NCBI RefSeq assembly: GCF_001311825.1
Contig: NZ_BBCB01000004.1
Coordinates: 1 to 64,000, forward strand
Direction of reading: 5' to 3'
Source: Salidesulfovibrio brasiliensis JCM 12178
GTDB lineage: Bacteria; Desulfobacterota; Desulfovibrionia; Desulfovibrionales; Desulfovibrionaceae
DNA: 64,000 nt
The position numbers and the translations under genes were made by a program. Positions 49,165 to 63,696 of the stretch are shown one piece after another. Positions within the stretch are counted from its first letter, which is position 1. Each line of letters starts with the position of its first letter. The notes beneath the pieces are model-generated. The model saw only the letters and a program-made list of their open reading frames with translations. It was not told the DNA's origin and ran no database searches.

Positions 49165-49820
49165 GACGGCGCCTCCGGTTCATAGCCCGATGCCGGGCCG
49201 TAGTATTCGACCTTGCGGTTGCCGATGGCCAGCACGGTGTCGGCAAGGATGCTGTCCTCGTGAACGTGGTGACTGATCCAGACCACGGCGGTGCCCCGGT
49301 CCCTGAAGCTCACGATCTCGTTTCGCATCATGGCCATGGACCGCGAATCCAGCCCGGTGCCCGGCTCGTCGAGAAAGACGAGGTCCGGATTGACGAGAAA
49401 GACCCGCGCAAGGTTCAGGCGCTGCGCCATTCCCCGCGAGAAACCGCCCGCCTTTTCTTCTGCGGCGCGGGTCAGGCCCACGCGCTCCAGCACTGCGGCA
49501 AGGTCCTCGTCAGTGATGTCCAGTCCGTACATGCCAGCCCAGAAGCGCAGGTTGGCCGTGGCGGTCAGGCCCGGATAGATGAACGTCGCGTGCCCGAGAT
49601 AGGCGGTCTTTTCCGGTTCCACGCCGAGGGTCACGGTGCCTGCGGACGGACGGCCCAGCCCCGCCATGATCTTCATGAGCGTGCTCTTTCCCGCGCCGTT
49701 GCGTCCGGCGAGCAACAATATCTCGCCGCGCGCCACCTCGCAGGACACGTTCTTGAAGACCAGCTTGCGACCAAAGAACTTGGCCGCCTTGCTGACGGTG
49801 AGGACCGGTTCGCCGCTCAT
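49158..49820 (-). CDS. ccmA: Haem exporter ATPase CcmA
   Basis: A 220-residue ATPase: Walker A GRNGAGKSTLM, signature FSRGMAQRLNL, Walker B LVFLDEPGTGLD, H-loop SHHVHE. It powers release of holo-CcmE with CcmB. It follows ccmF by three bases. Confidence 0.94.
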   Translation of the reverse strand: MSGEPVLTVSKAAKFFGRKLVFKNVSCEVARGEILLLAGRNGAGKSTLMKIMAGLGRPSAGTVTLGVEPEKTAYLGHATFIYPGLTATANLRFWAGMYGLDITDEDLAAVLERVGLTRAAEEKAGGFSRGMAQRLNLARVFLVNPDLVFLDEPGTGLDSRSMAMMRNEIVSFRDRGTAVVWISHHVHEDSILADTVLAIGNRKVEYYGPASGYEPEAPSC

Positions 49821-49823
49821 GCG

Positions 49824-51710
<1,887 letters not shown>

Positions 51711-51816
51711 GCAAACTCCTTAACGCACAAAAGTGCGGGTCAGGGATAAAAAGGTGGCCGCTTGTAGGCTTTCGGCGGGGTTTTGGCAAGCATGTGAAAG
51801 ATATTTCACGCTTGAA

Positions 51817-52242
51817 TCAGGCTTTTTCTTCCATTTCTTCGCTCTGCTCCTTGTACTTGGAGGGACACTTGGTCACGAGCGTCTTGGCCTTGAACACCTT
51901 GGCGGACGGGTCCATGCGGCCTTCCACGATGACCTCAACGCCCGGCTTGAAGGTGTCGGGAACGGAGCCCTTGTAGTCCACGCGGATGGCCTGTCCGGGC
52001 TTCATCTTGTCCACGAGGTCGAAGGCCACGCCCACGCCGCCGTTGGGGTCGACGTTGTCCATGGCCACCTTGCCGAACAGCCGGGCCTGCTGCAACACGC
52101 CCTCTTCTGCGGCCAGCGCCTCGTTGACGTTCAGAAAATAGACGGAATCCTCGCTCAGGCCGGAATAGATGAGGTATCCGAACCCGCCGAGGAAAAGGAG
52201 CACCGCCGCGAGATACACGGCCTTGGAATTCTTTTTCGCCAT
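51817..52242 (-). CDS. ccmE: Haem chaperone CcmE, CxxxY variant
   Basis: A 141-residue protein with one N-terminal membrane helix (about 8-26) and a periplasmic OB-fold domain. The usual haem-binding motif HxxxY is replaced by C126-PSK-Y130. Such Cys variants occur in Desulfovibrio and archaea, in systems lacking CcmG/CcmH. It is the first gene of the ccm set; the ribosome binding site is weak and the gap to the upstream DUF21/CBS gene (stop at 52270) is only 27 bases. Confidence 0.94.
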   Translation of the reverse strand: MAKKNSKAVYLAAVLLFLGGFGYLIYSGLSEDSVYFLNVNEALAAEEGVLQQARLFGKVAMDNVDPNGGVGVAFDLVDKMKPGQAIRVDYKGSVPDTFKPGVEVIVEGRMDPSAKVFKAKTLVTKCPSKYKEQSEEMEEKA

Positions 52243-52269
52243 TGATTTTTTCTCGTATATGATCGTTTG

Positions 52270-53319
52270 TTAATCGGTTTCGCACTCGCTCCGGGAGCGG
52301 GTCAGCTCGTCCCGGCGCTTCCGCGCAAGTTCGCGCATGTCAACGACCTGATCGGTCTCGTCCACGATCTCGCTGCCGAGGATTTCCTCAAGGACATCCT
52401 CCAACGTGACCACTCCGGCCACCCCGCCGTACTCGTCGAGCACGATGTAGAGGTGCACCCTGCTGCCGAGGAACTGCACCAGCAGCTTGTCCAGCGTCAG
52501 CGTCTCCAGCACGAATCGCACCGGCCGCATCAGGTCCTGCATGGTGCGCTCGTCCTGATTGTTGGCAAGCGCCTCGAAGACCTGCCTGCGGTACACGACG
52601 CCCACGATGTCCTCGGGGTCGTCGCCGTAGACCGGAATCCTGCTGTGCGGCCACGAGGCCTGCGACTCCCTCGCCTCCGCCACGGTCATGTCGGCGGGCA
52701 GCGAGAATACCACGGTCCGGGGCGTCATGATCTGCTCCACCGTCTTGGTATCAAGCGAGAGGATGTTTCGGATGGAGACTTCCTCGTACGCCTTGATGGT
52801 CCCGGAGCGGCGGGTCAGGCTCACGATGGCCCTGATGTCGTCTTCCGTGTGCCCCGGCCCGCCGTCACGGCGGCGAACCAGCCGCGCCATGGCTCCACAG
52901 AACCAGATGGCGGGCTTGAGCACCCAAATCAGCCCTTGCAGCGGGCGGGCCAACAACGGCGCAATGGTCTCGTTGTAGTCCACCCCGATGGTCTTGGGCA
53001 GTATTTCAGATATTATAAGTATGAAAAAGGTAAAGGCAACAGTGAAAAGCCAGAGCGTGTCCTCGCCATAAAGCTCGGCCCACGCCCAGCCAGCCACGGC
53101 CGCCCCTGCGGTGTGGGCTATGGTGTTGAGCGTGAGGATGGCCGTGATCGGCTCCTCCACGTTGAGACGCAGCTTTTCCAGCGCCCTCGCGCCCCGGCGT
53201 TTTTCCCTCTTGAGCTTTTCTATGGTGCTCGGCGAAAGGGAGTACAGGGCAGCCTCGGCCACGGAGCAGTAGGTGGACACCACCAGCGCCACTCCGACGG
53301 CAATTATCAGTTCGAGCAT
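52270..53319 (-). CDS. DUF21/CNNM and CBS domain membrane protein
   Basis: A 349-residue protein: a DUF21 (CNNM) domain with three or four helices (about 1-170), including the GAAVAGWAWAELYG region and the FILIISEILPKTIG block, and a pair of CBS domains (about 195-325, with IMTPRTVVFSL and LEDVLEEILGSEI). The C-terminal CorC/HlyC domain of many relatives is absent, leaving only about 25 basic residues. Relatives move Mg2+ or Co2+; called 'hemolysin' in older records. AAGGA precedes the ATG at 53319. It may be co-transcribed with ccmE. Confidence 0.88.
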   Translation of the reverse strand: MLELIIAVGVALVVSTYCSVAEAALYSLSPSTIEKLKREKRRGARALEKLRLNVEEPITAILTLNTIAHTAGAAVAGWAWAELYGEDTLWLFTVAFTFFILIISEILPKTIGVDYNETIAPLLARPLQGLIWVLKPAIWFCGAMARLVRRRDGGPGHTEDDIRAIVSLTRRSGTIKAYEEVSIRNILSLDTKTVEQIMTPRTVVFSLPADMTVAEARESQASWPHSRIPVYGDDPEDIVGVVYRRQVFEALANNQDERTMQDLMRPVRFVLETLTLDKLLVQFLGSRVHLYIVLDEYGGVAGVVTLEDVLEEILGSEIVDETDQVVDMRELARKRRDELTRSRSECETD

Positions 53320-53439
53320 GTCGGTTCCTTGCAAAAAATCCGGCCGCAAGCCGTAACGGCGCAAATAGTAACAAATGCGTGTTTGCCCTGCAACCGCCTC
53401 ACATCTTGACAATGCAAGGGATTCCGGCACACTGCGGAA

Positions 53440-54467
53440 ATGGGTTCCAAACGCGTGATGAACGGTGACAAGGCGGTCGTGTTCCGGCTCGGCCATCTCG
53501 GAGACGTGGTGCTCGCCACCGGCGTCCTCGAATGGTGGCGGCGCAGCCACGGCCTGTCATTCGTGTTCGTCACCCGCCCCGGCAACGCCCGGTGCTCGAA
53601 GGCCACCCGGCCGTGGCAGACATCGTGGACGTGGAGCCTTCCGGCATGAGCGCCGCCCAGTGGATCCGCGAATGCAACGCGCTGGCCCGCACCTACTCGG
53701 ACATGCCGCTCATCGACCTGCACGGCGTACTCCGGGCCCGGATTCTTGGTCAGTGCTGGCACACCAGGGTCTATCGCTACCCCAAAAAAGGCATGCTGCG
53801 CCGATTCTACGACCGCACCGGCTGGTCAATGTTTTCAAAAAGGCTGGAGCGCACCAACGTACCGCAACGCTATGCCATGGCGCTGGACGCCGCCCCCCCG
53901 GAGAGGCAGCAGGTTCTGCCGCGCATCTTTCTTGACGACAGCGACCGCTACGGCGCGCTCGGCGCGCTCAAGGGATTGCAGGGTCGCGCCCCACTCGTGG
54001 CGCTGCACCCATACGCCACGCATCCCTCCAAGCAGTGGCCCGCCGAACACTGGGACGAACTCACCAACCAGCTCACGCAGGCCGGGTACGACTGGGTTTG
54101 CGTCGGCCGCGACGACGTGCCGCTTTTTACCGACCACGAACGCGACCTGACCAACCGCACCGGGCTTCGCCAGACCTGCGCGGTGCTGGAACGCGCCGAC
54201 GTGCTCATCACCAACGACTCCGGTCCCATGCACCTTGCTTCTGCCGTGGGAACGCCTGTCGTTGCCCTCTTCGGCCCCACTGCTCCGGCATGGGGATTCT
54301 ATCCGGCTGGCGCGAAGGACATCGTTCTGGAGCGGGAACTGCCCTGCCGACCCTGCTCGCTGCACGGCAAACGAAGCTGCTCGCGCGGGCTGGAATGTCT
54401 CGCCTCCATCACCCCGTATGAAGTGGTCAAGGCCGTGGATACGGTGCTTGCTCCGGAGCGCGACTGA
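53440..54467 (+). CDS. GT9-type glycosyltransferase (frame broken near 53590)
   Basis: A heptosyltransferase-like enzyme of about 342 residues when one C is restored in the AACGCCCGG at 53584-53592 (expected four C). The N-terminal frame carries VVFRLGHLGDVVLATGVL; the second carries PHPYATHPSKQWP-like and TNDSGPMHLASAVG motifs of the GT-B donor site, and a late Cys cluster (CRPCSLHGKRSCSRGLEC). It likely adds a heptose or other sugar to LPS core. The start could be ATG at 53440 or 53458. Divergent from the DUF21/CBS gene. Confidence 0.85.
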
Positions 54468-54701
54468 TCACGTATTGGTCTTGGTTCCCTTGTACGTAAA
54501 AGCACCCTTGTTCATCTTGTAGAAGGTACCCTTGTCAATGCCCACGGCGTTGCCGCAGGCACAATGGACCTTGCCGTCACGCTCCACAAGGTTCCACACC
54601 TTTCGGATGCGATCCTTGTGGCAGCGCAACAGCTCGCCCTGTCCTATCTTGTAGTATTTCCAGAGCTTGCCGCGGCAGGCGGCGCATTTGAGGGTCAGCA
54701 T
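54468..54701 (-). CDS. Small zinc-ribbon-like protein
   Basis: A 77-residue basic protein with CAAC near the N-terminus, then RCHK and CACG, a pattern that could bind one zinc ion (C6-x2-C9 with later Cys/His). The C-terminus is rich in Lys and Tyr. The start at 54701 is the first Met before the Cys motif but has no clear ribosome binding site. Its stop touches the convergent GT9 stop. Function unknown. Confidence 0.65.
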   Translation of the reverse strand: MLTLKCAACRGKLWKYYKIGQGELLRCHKDRIRKVWNLVERDGKVHCACGNAVGIDKGTFYKMNKGAFTYKGTKTNT

Positions 54702-54732
54702 GGGCACACTGTGCCACAAAGGCGCGGCAAAA

Positions 54733-56208
54733 TCAGTTCTCTTCGAAGCGCACGGTATCCACTGCCGGGAAGTCCTGAAGATTCTTTGATATTCCCGCCT
54801 GCAGGAATGAATCAACCCACCAGTAGATGTTATGGCCCCGGACATGCTCACGCAGTTCGTGCATGGATTCGCGCCGCTCCTCCACGTCCCAGTGCAGGGC
54901 GCGGTGGATGGCCTTGGCAACGCCCTCGAAGTCGTAGGGGTTCACCAGATAGGCCCACTCCTGCATCTGGGCGGCGGCACCGGCGAACTCGCTCAGGATG
55001 AGCACCCCCGCCTCCTTCATGTTGCAGGCGCAATATTCCTTGGCCACAAGGTTCATGCCGTCCCGGAGGGGCGTCACCAACGCAATGTCCGCCGCCGCAT
55101 AGTAGGAGGCAAGCTCGCGCTGGGGAAGACCACGGTAGTGGTAATGCACCGGCACCCAGCCGGGAATGGAGAACTCCCCGTTCACCCGGCCCACAAGCAG
55201 TTCGATCTCGTCTCGAAGGTCCCGGTACTCGTCCACGTCCTCGCGGCTGGGCACGGCGATCTGAATGAAATTGATCTTGCCTCGCAGGTCCGGGTAGTGC
55301 CGCAAAAGCTCTCGGATGGCGAGGATTCGCTCCGGGATACCCTTGGTGTAGTCCAGCCGGTCAACGCCGATGATGATCTTGCGGTGCTTGAGGGCCTCGC
55401 GGATCTGGAACGCTTTGTGGGCCACTTCCGGGTCCCCGGCCATGTCGGCGAACTGGTTGAAGTCGATGGAGATGGGGAACGTTCCGGCCTGAAATTCCCT
55501 GCCGCGCAACCGCACGGAGACGACCGCGCCTTCGCCTTCCACCTCGGCTCCCGGCGAGAGCATGTTGAGAGATTTGATGAAGTTGTCCCGGTCCTGCGTA
55601 GTCTGAAAACCCACGAGGTCGAACTCGGTGAGGGCCAGAATGAGCTTCTGCCGCCACGGCAGCTTGAGAAAAATGTCCGGCGGCGGAAACGGGATGTGCA
55701 GAAAGAAGCCGGTGCTGCGCTTGATGCCCATGCTCTTGAGGAAAAAGGCCTGGTGCATGAGATGGTAGTCGTGCACCCAGATGAAGTCGTCGGACGAGGT
55801 CATGCGTGCCACGGTCTCGGCGAAACGGAAGTTCACGTCCAGATAGCTCCGCCAGTATTCCGGATCGAACCGGCAGCGGGTCTGGAGATCATGAAACAGC
55901 GGCCAGATGATCTCGTTGGAAAAGCCGAAGTAGTATTTCTGTACGTCTTCTTCACTCAGGGGCACGGACTTGAGGTCGTACCCGGCGTCGGCGGAAAAAT
56001 CGTCCAGCAGGCGCTGGGAATCCTCGCCCGCACCCGACGCGCCGTCCCAGCCGATCCAGAGGCCGCCGCGATTCTTGAGGACGGGCGCAAGGGCCGTGAC
56101 AAGCCCTCCGGCGCCGCCCTGAACAGTCCACTCGCCGTCAATCTGCTTGAGTGCCACGGGGAGTCTGTTGGATACGACGACAAGTCGTCTCATTCCGGTG
56201 TCCGTCAT
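54733..56208 (-). CDS. otsA: Trehalose-6-phosphate synthase
   Basis: A 491-residue GT20 enzyme that makes trehalose 6-phosphate from UDP-glucose and glucose 6-phosphate. Landmarks: [13 protein letters not shown] start, the GGAGGLV loop, WVHDYHLM, and the donor site [14 protein letters not shown] with the [13 protein letters not shown] segment. No otsB phosphatase is fused or adjacent. AAGGAG precedes the ATG at 56208. The likely role is osmoprotection or sugar signalling; monocistronic. Confidence 0.95.
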   Translation of the reverse strand: MTDTGMRRLVVVSNRLPVALKQIDGEWTVQGGAGGLVTALAPVLKNRGGLWIGWDGASGAGEDSQRLLDDFSADAGYDLKSVPLSEEDVQKYYFGFSNEIIWPLFHDLQTRCRFDPEYWRSYLDVNFRFAETVARMTSSDDFIWVHDYHLMHQAFFLKSMGIKRSTGFFLHIPFPPPDIFLKLPWRQKLILALTEFDLVGFQTTQDRDNFIKSLNMLSPGAEVEGEGAVVSVRLRGREFQAGTFPISIDFNQFADMAGDPEVAHKAFQIREALKHRKIIIGVDRLDYTKGIPERILAIRELLRHYPDLRGKINFIQIAVPSREDVDEYRDLRDEIELLVGRVNGEFSIPGWVPVHYHYRGLPQRELASYYAAADIALVTPLRDGMNLVAKEYCACNMKEAGVLILSEFAGAAAQMQEWAYLVNPYDFEGVAKAIHRALHWDVEERRESMHELREHVRGHNIYWWVDSFLQAGISKNLQDFPAVDTVRFEEN

Positions 56209-56319
56209 TATTTCTCCTTGGCATTCTAAAAAAAACTCTTTCTTCTCAATATCACCAATAGCGTTTCGGACAGGTGAAGGCAAGGGTGCCATCCGGTGAG
56301 AAAATTCCGGACACACATA

Positions 56320-56347
56320 TTGACATTGAGTGAGCGGGGCTTATCTT
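56320..56347 (+). promoter_or_regulatory. Promoter of groES-groEL
   Basis: -35 TTGACA (56320-56325), 16 bases, -10 TATCTT (56342-56347), about 70 bases before groES. No CIRCE (TTAGCACTC-N9-GAGTGCTAA) and no clear sigma-32 box are seen in 56209-56414. Confidence 0.55.
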
Positions 56348-56414
56348 CCAGCCCGGTTTCCAAGAACAAGCAAGCCCCCTTTCGGGCAAATTCATTTTCA
56401 CAAGGAGTAGAACC

Positions 56415-56678
56415 ATGGCTCTCAAACCCCTGCACGACCGAGTAATCATCAGGCGTCTCCCCGAAGAGGAAAAGACCTCCGGCGGCATCATCATCCCCGA
56501 CGCGGCCAAGGAAAAACCCATGGGCGGCGAAGTTGTCGCGGCCGGTCCCGAGTGCAAGACCATCGAAGCCGGACAGACCGTTCTGTTCGCCAAGTATGCC
56601 GGCACCGAGTTCAATGCTGAAGGCGAAGACGTTCTCATCATGCGTGAAGACGACATCATCGCCGTCGTCGAAAAGTAG
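56415..56678 (+). CDS. groS: Co-chaperonin GroES, short form
   Basis: An 87-residue heptameric lid protein. It starts with [21 protein letters not shown], whose mobile loop ends with GGIIIP, and ends with [14 protein letters not shown]. It is about eight residues shorter than usual (95-97): the region between VVAAGP and VLFAKYAG is reduced. AAGGAG precedes the ATG at 56415. Followed 20 bases later by groEL. Confidence 0.95.
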   Translation: MALKPLHDRVIIRRLPEEEKTSGGIIIPDAAKEKPMGGEVVAAGPECKTIEAGQTVLFAKYAGTEFNAEGEDVLIMREDDIIAVVEK

Positions 56679-56695
56679 CGGAAAAGGAGCCCTGA

Positions 56696-58284
<1,589 letters not shown>

Positions 58285-58308
58285 CGGTTTCCTCACAGAA
58301 TCGACACC

Positions 58309-58341
58309 AAAAGGCCGGGCAATCGCCCGGCCTTTCTTTTG
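58309..58341 (+). terminator. Terminator of groES-groEL
   Basis: A 10-bp stem (58311-58320 with 58325-58334), AATC loop, then a T-rich tail. Confidence 0.92.
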
Positions 58342-58387
58342 CTTTCCCCATAACGTCTGCGTATGCTAGCCTCACGACAACGGTACT

Positions 58388-60980
58388 ATGAAGATACTTT
58401 TGCACGAATCCATCTCCAGCGAGATAGTGGAGGCGCTTACCGATTCTTTCCGGGAGGCGTTCGGGGTTCCGTGTTCCTTTCATTCCAGCATCAAGGACGT
58501 GGCCGACGGGCTGCACCGAACGCCCGTCTGCAACCGGGCCTTCGGAGACTCCTGTCCCAGAAGCTGCTCGGAACGCCTTGAAAGCACGCTGCAAAAACTG
58601 GCCGAAGCACCCTACACCCTGCACACCTGCCGAGCGGCCTGACAGACATTCTCATCCCGGTCTCGGTGGAGGGAGAGTTGCAAGGCGTGTTTTCCATCGG
58701 CCAAGTCTTTGTTGGCGTGCCCACCAGACAGCAGCTTGCCACGTTGCATGAAGACTCTCCGCTTGACGGGGCCGACTTCGAGCGCGCGGTCAGTACCATT
58801 CCGATTATCTCGCGTGAGCGCGTGCAAGCGCTGGCGACCAGCTTCAAAACCTCCGTGGACCTGCTGGCCCGTCTGGGCCGGGAGAATACCCTGCGAAGAA
58901 AGGCCGAGGAAGACCTGCGAAAAGCCGGGGAAGAGCTTGAACAACGCGTCAAAAAGCGCACCAAAGAGCTTTCGCAGAGCGAAGCCCGGCTGGTGGAGGC
59001 GCAGCGCATAGCCAGCGTCGGAAGCTTCGAGCGCGACCTGAGTACCAACGAACTCTGGTGGTCCGACGAATTCTACCGCCTGCTCGGTTACGAACCGGGA
59101 GAAGTGGAACCGGGGCCGGAACACTTCGAAGCCAAAATCCATCCCGACGACCTGGCAGAGTACCGCAACAAACGTGACGAGGCGCTGGCCTCAGGCGAAT
59201 CCCACGACTACGAGATGCGCATCGTCCCATCACAGGGCCGCGTGCTGCACATATACGGGCAGATAAAGCTGCGTCGCAACGAAGAGGGGCACCCCGTCTA
59301 TTACAGCGGCACCATTCGCGACGTCACCAGCCGCAAGGAAATGGAAAACAGGCTCCGCGAGACCAACAGGCTTCAGTCCCTCATCCTCAACAACAGCATG
59401 GTGGGCATCGCCTTTGTCCGAGACAGGCGCTTTGAGTGGGTCAACGACCAGCTCTGCACCATGACCGGCTACAGCAGCGAAGAGCTGAACGGCGCCGAGA
59501 CGAGCATTGTCTACCAGACGATGGAAGACTTCGAAGAACTGGGCAGGCAGGCCTACCCCGCCCTGTCGCGCGGAGAAGCCTTTGACGCGGTTTTCGCTTT
59601 CAGGACCAAATCAGGATCTTCCCTCTGGTGCCGTTTCGTTGGCAGCGCCATTGATCCGGACGACCTTTCACAGGGATCAGTGTGGTTCTTCGAAGATATT
59701 TCCGAAAAGCGGCGGCTTGAACACGAGGCCACCCGGCAGCGGGCCATGCTGCATACGGTCATCAACGCCCTGCCGGACAGAGTTTTCTTCAAGGACGCCA
59801 AGGGCCGGTTCATGGGCACCAACCAAGCCTACGCCGACGCGTTGGGCCTCACGCCGGAAGCCATCGAAGGCAAAACCGCGCAGGACCTTTTCGGTCCTGA
59901 TTTGGGCAACACCCTGCAGCAACTTGACGACGAGGTGCTCAAAAGCCTTCGCACTTCAGTGAATGAAGAGCGGGAGGAACAGCCCTCGGGCCGCAAGAAG
60001 TATTTCGAAACCCTCAGGGTGCCGGTAACGGAGAGGGGCGGACGACTGGCCGGGATTGCGGGCGTGGGCCGCGACGTCACCCAGCGAAAACATGCAGAGG
60101 ACGTACTGCGCGCCAGCGAGGAACGCTTCCGGGCCATCTTCAACCACGCGGGCGTCGGCATCGGCATGGTCAACGAAAAAAACCGCTTCACCCGCGTGAA
60201 CCCCCGGCTTTGCCGCTTCCTCGGCTACAACGAGCCCGAGCTTATCGCCCGCAAGCCGCACGACCTCATCGCCCCGGACATGGCTGACGTCTTCACGGCG
60301 CTCATGGGCAGGCTCTGGACCAGCGGAGAAGGCTTCAGCAAGGAATTTCGCTTCATGCACAAGGAGGGCGAACAGGTATGGGGCAACCTCACGATCACGC
60401 CGCTGGAATCCGCTGAAAGCGATGTTCCATACGCCATCGCGGTCGTTGAGGACATCAACCGAAGCAAACACCTCGAGCTTGAACTTCGGCGCATGGCCAC
60501 CACGGACACGCTCACCGGCGCATACAACCGCATGCGGTTCATGGAGCGGGCCGAAGAAGAGCTGGCGCGGCATGAGCGATACGGCACTCCCACGAGCTTC
60601 ATGATGCTCGACATCGACCATTTCAAGCACGTCAACGACACACACGGCCACCAAGCGGGCGACGAAGTGCTCCGGCAGCTCACCATAATCTGCCAGAACG
60701 CCATCCGCGCCAATGATGTATTTGCCCGTTACGGCGGCGAGGAATTCGCCTTCTGCCTGTCCGAAACCCCGGCAAAAACCGCTGTGGAGGTCGCCGAGCG
60801 CATCCGCCTTACCATTCAGGAGACACCCATCGATGTGTGGATGCCACCATAAACATCACCGTCAGCATCGGCGTAACCGAGGTCCGCAAGGGCGACACGC
60901 TTGAACTGGCGCTTGCCCGCGCGGATGATCGCCTTTACTCGGCCAAACATCAGGGTCGCAATCGGGTGGTGGCCGAATGA
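58388..60980 (+). CDS. PocR-PAS-GGDEF diguanylate cyclase (frame broken near 58635 and 60839)
   Basis: A cytoplasmic sensor of about 864 residues that makes cyclic di-GMP. The N-terminal PocR ligand domain runs through HTCRAGLTDILIPV, which is intact only if one G is restored near 58635. A coiled coil (about 160-205) is followed by four PAS domains (to about 675), then a GGDEF domain with the active GGEEF motif and an upstream RxxD inhibitory site (RAND). The last part (INITVSIGVTEV to GRNRVVAE) needs one base near 60839. The stop overlaps the TPR gene start by four bases (ATGA). Confidence 0.88.
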
Positions 60981-61533
60981 GCCTGAAGAAGGTTTTCGAT
61001 TTCCTGAAAAAGAAAACGCCCCTCACGGCCCGGGCCCAGCGCGAGTTCGAGCAGGCGCGGCGCAAGGAGCGAAGCGGCGACTACGAAGGCGCAGCAGCAA
61101 GCTACGAAACCGTGGCCGACCTCTATGAAGAGGCCGAGGCCACCGGAAGCCGAATCCTTTTTCGCGACCGTCTCAAGGCGGGCATTGCCTGCGTACGGTG
61201 CGGACGGCATGAAGCAGGCCTCGTGTGGCTCGATCCCGTCATCACCTCCGGGAAATTCCCGTCCGAAGCGCGGCTGCACGCGGGCTATGCCAGCGCCAAG
61301 CTCGGTGACAGACAGGCCGCCCAGTCTCACTGGGACGCTACCCGCCCGACCCGCTCCAGTCGATCATCAGTCAGGTCATGACCGAACAGGCTGCCGCGCT
61401 GCGAAACGGCACCAGTCTCGACGCAGCATGTGAAGCGGTCGCGCAGGCCTGGAACGCCCAGGACCAGCACGACCGCCGTACTGAGAACATGAAGTTCAAA
61501 CGCAATGAACTCATCCGCAGACGCGGCTTCTAG
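60977..61533 (+). CDS. TPR-like protein coupled to the cyclase (frame broken near 61338)
   Basis: A cytoplasmic protein of about 185 residues. Residues 18-120 form two or three tetratricopeptide-like helix pairs ([21 protein letters not shown]). The first frame shifts near 61337-61340 (seen GACGCTACC, expected GACGCCTACC), after which [20 protein letters not shown] continues to RRRGF. The ATG overlaps the cyclase stop and its stop overlaps the convergent chemoreceptor stop (CTAG). It may be a partner or scaffold for the cyclase. Confidence 0.78.
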
Positions 61534-63572
61534 CCGCGCCCGTCACCTGCGGGCAGAGCTCCTGACACGGCACGGGGCGCCCCCTCTTCCGTCCTGAAGA
61601 AACTCAGCACCGCACGCAGTTCCTGTGCCTGTGCCGAGAACTCTTCCGCCGTGGTGGCCATGGCATCGGCAGATGCGGAGTTCTGCTGGATGACCGTATC
61701 GAGTTGCGACACGGCGGTTTCCACCTGCTGCACCCCGTAGTTCTGCTCGTCGCAGGCCTTGGATATCTGGCTGACCAGCTCCGCGGTCCTGTCGATCTGC
61801 GGCACGATGCGCTCGAACAGCCCGGCCACTTCTTCCGAAGTTTCCACACTGGCGGTGGACAGCTCGCTCACCTCGCCCGCGATCTCACCGCTGCGCTCGG
61901 CCAGCTTGCGCACTTCGGCCGCCACCACCGCGAAGCCCTTGCCCATCTCCCCGGCACGGGCCGCCTCGATGGCCGCGTTCAGGGCCAAGAGGTTGGTCTG
62001 CCGGGCGATTTCCTCAATGGAAGAAATCTTCTCGCCGATCTCACGCATGACCTCGACGCTGCGACGAACCGCCTCCCCGCCCTTGCTGGTCTCTTCAGCC
62101 GCACTGGAGGCCATTTCATCCGTACGCTGGGCGTTTTCCGCGTTGTCGCGGATGCTTCCGGCCATCTGAATAATGGAAGCGGAGACCTCTTCAATGGACG
62201 CAGCCTGCTCGGTCACGCCCTGCGAGAGCGTCTCGGATGAAGCGGCAAGCTCCTCACTGCCAGAGGCCACGTTGCTGGTAGCGTCCTGAATCTGGCCCAC
62301 TATGGTCTGCAGGCTCTCCGCCATGTCCATCATGGCTCTTCGGATGCCCCGCGCCAGCAGGGTGTTCGACCCGGCCGTGGCGGTCAGGTCGCCCTCGCTC
62401 ACCCGCGAGGCCAGTCCGGCGATTTCCTCGGGCTCGCCGCCGATGGTATCGGTGACACGCTTGGCAAAGAACACGCCTGCGATGGATGCCAGCAACAGTA
62501 TGCCGAGACCTACGGCGAGGACCGTCACTATCATGCGCTGCACCGAAGCGGTCAGGGCCGTTTCCTTGGCCGCGATGGTCTTGTCGATTTCATCCACGTA
62601 GACGCCCATGCCGATTATCCAGCCCCATGGGTCGAACTTTCTGGAAAAACTGAGCTTGGGGAACTGCCCCTCCTCGCCAGGCTTCGGCCACACGTAGGAC
62701 GTGAACGCGCTTCCATCCGCATTGGTCTCCTCGACCATCTCGCGCATGAAAAGCTTACCGGCAGCATCCTTGATCTCGGTAAGGCTCTTGCCCACCAGCT
62801 CGGGATTCACCGGGTGCATGATCGTGGTGCCCGCTTCATCAAGAATGAAGAAATAGTCGCCGTTCTCCAGCCGCATCTCGCCCACCTGTGCGGCGGCGGC
62901 CTGCTTCATCTCCTGCGTGATGTCGTCGACCCAAGCACCGGTTCCAAGCACCAGATCAAGCTCCGGGATCAGACGGAAATAGGATATCTTGAGCGTAGGC
63001 TCCTCCTCGCCGGGGCGGGCCCATAGGTATGAGGTCATGCCCTCGCCCTCAGCCTTGGCCTTGTCCACCATATCCATGATGATTCGGTTTCCAAGACTGT
63101 CCGTGAGGCCGCTCAGGTCCTTTCCAAGCAGGGACTCGCTGGGGTGCGCGACCATCCGCGCGTCAAGATCGTTCAGCCAGAGATAGTTGTCCCCGTCGTA
63201 TCGGGCGTTGGTGACCAGTTGGCCGATTTCGTCCAGCAGTTCGGCCCTCGGCGTGAAGGCCCCCCTGCGTTCATAGACGGCCGCGATCTGGGTATACACG
63301 GCGTCCACAACCTGCTTGAGCTCTTGGGACTTCTTTTCCTTGAGTGCCTCAACATCCTCGCTGCGCTCATGGTAATCGCGCACTGTTGCCGCAGCCATCT
63401 GCACGAATTCCTTGAGCTTATTCTTTTCCTTTTCCATGGCTTCGGCCCGGTATGCGCTCATTTCCTCATCCGCATAGGTGCGGATTCCAACAAGAAAAAC
63501 CGCGCACAAACACGCCGCTGTAATTCCCACCGCAAAAACCTGAAATAAAGTCATTCGTGTCCGCAGTCGCAT
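61530..63572 (-). CDS. Methyl-accepting chemotaxis protein with two Cache domains
   Basis: A 680-residue chemoreceptor: membrane helix 1 (about 8-30), a periplasmic region with two single-Cache repeats ([15 protein letters not shown] and [15 protein letters not shown] at their cores), membrane helix 2 (about 380-402), HAMP-like segment, and a signalling coiled coil with the conserved [14 protein letters not shown] tip. GGGAGG precedes the ATG at 63572. The tail (ends GDGRG) lacks a CheR pentapeptide. The ligand may be a small carboxylate, as in other Cache receptors. Confidence 0.94.
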   Translation of the reverse strand: MRLRTRMTLFQVFAVGITAACLCAVFLVGIRTYADEEMSAYRAEAMEKEKNKLKEFVQMAAATVRDYHERSEDVEALKEKKSQELKQVVDAVYTQIAAVYERRGAFTPRAELLDEIGQLVTNARYDGDNYLWLNDLDARMVAHPSESLLGKDLSGLTDSLGNRIIMDMVDKAKAEGEGMTSYLWARPGEEEPTLKISYFRLIPELDLVLGTGAWVDDITQEMKQAAAAQVGEMRLENGDYFFILDEAGTTIMHPVNPELVGKSLTEIKDAAGKLFMREMVEETNADGSAFTSYVWPKPGEEGQFPKLSFSRKFDPWGWIIGMGVYVDEIDKTIAAKETALTASVQRMIVTVLAVGLGILLLASIAGVFFAKRVTDTIGGEPEEIAGLASRVSEGDLTATAGSNTLLARGIRRAMMDMAESLQTIVGQIQDATSNVASGSEELAASSETLSQGVTEQAASIEEVSASIIQMAGSIRDNAENAQRTDEMASSAAEETSKGGEAVRRSVEVMREIGEKISSIEEIARQTNLLALNAAIEAARAGEMGKGFAVVAAEVRKLAERSGEIAGEVSELSTASVETSEEVAGLFERIVPQIDRTAELVSQISKACDEQNYGVQQVETAVSQLDTVIQQNSASADAMATTAEEFSAQAQELRAVLSFFRTEEGAPRAVSGALPAGDGRG

Positions 63573-63696
63573 GATTCCCTCCCAGAGTCCTGCTTGTCCA
63601 CTTTCCCTGTCCCCTTCCACACTGGACCCGAGCGGAAAGGGATAGTATGAAAAGTACCAGACAGGACATCTCAATCCATTATTAATAGAGCATTCA

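Noticed and set aside
56209-56414. A CIRCE or sigma-32 control site before groES
   Set aside because: No TTAGCACTC inverted repeat and no CCCCAT-type -10 were found; only a sigma-70-like pair is supported.
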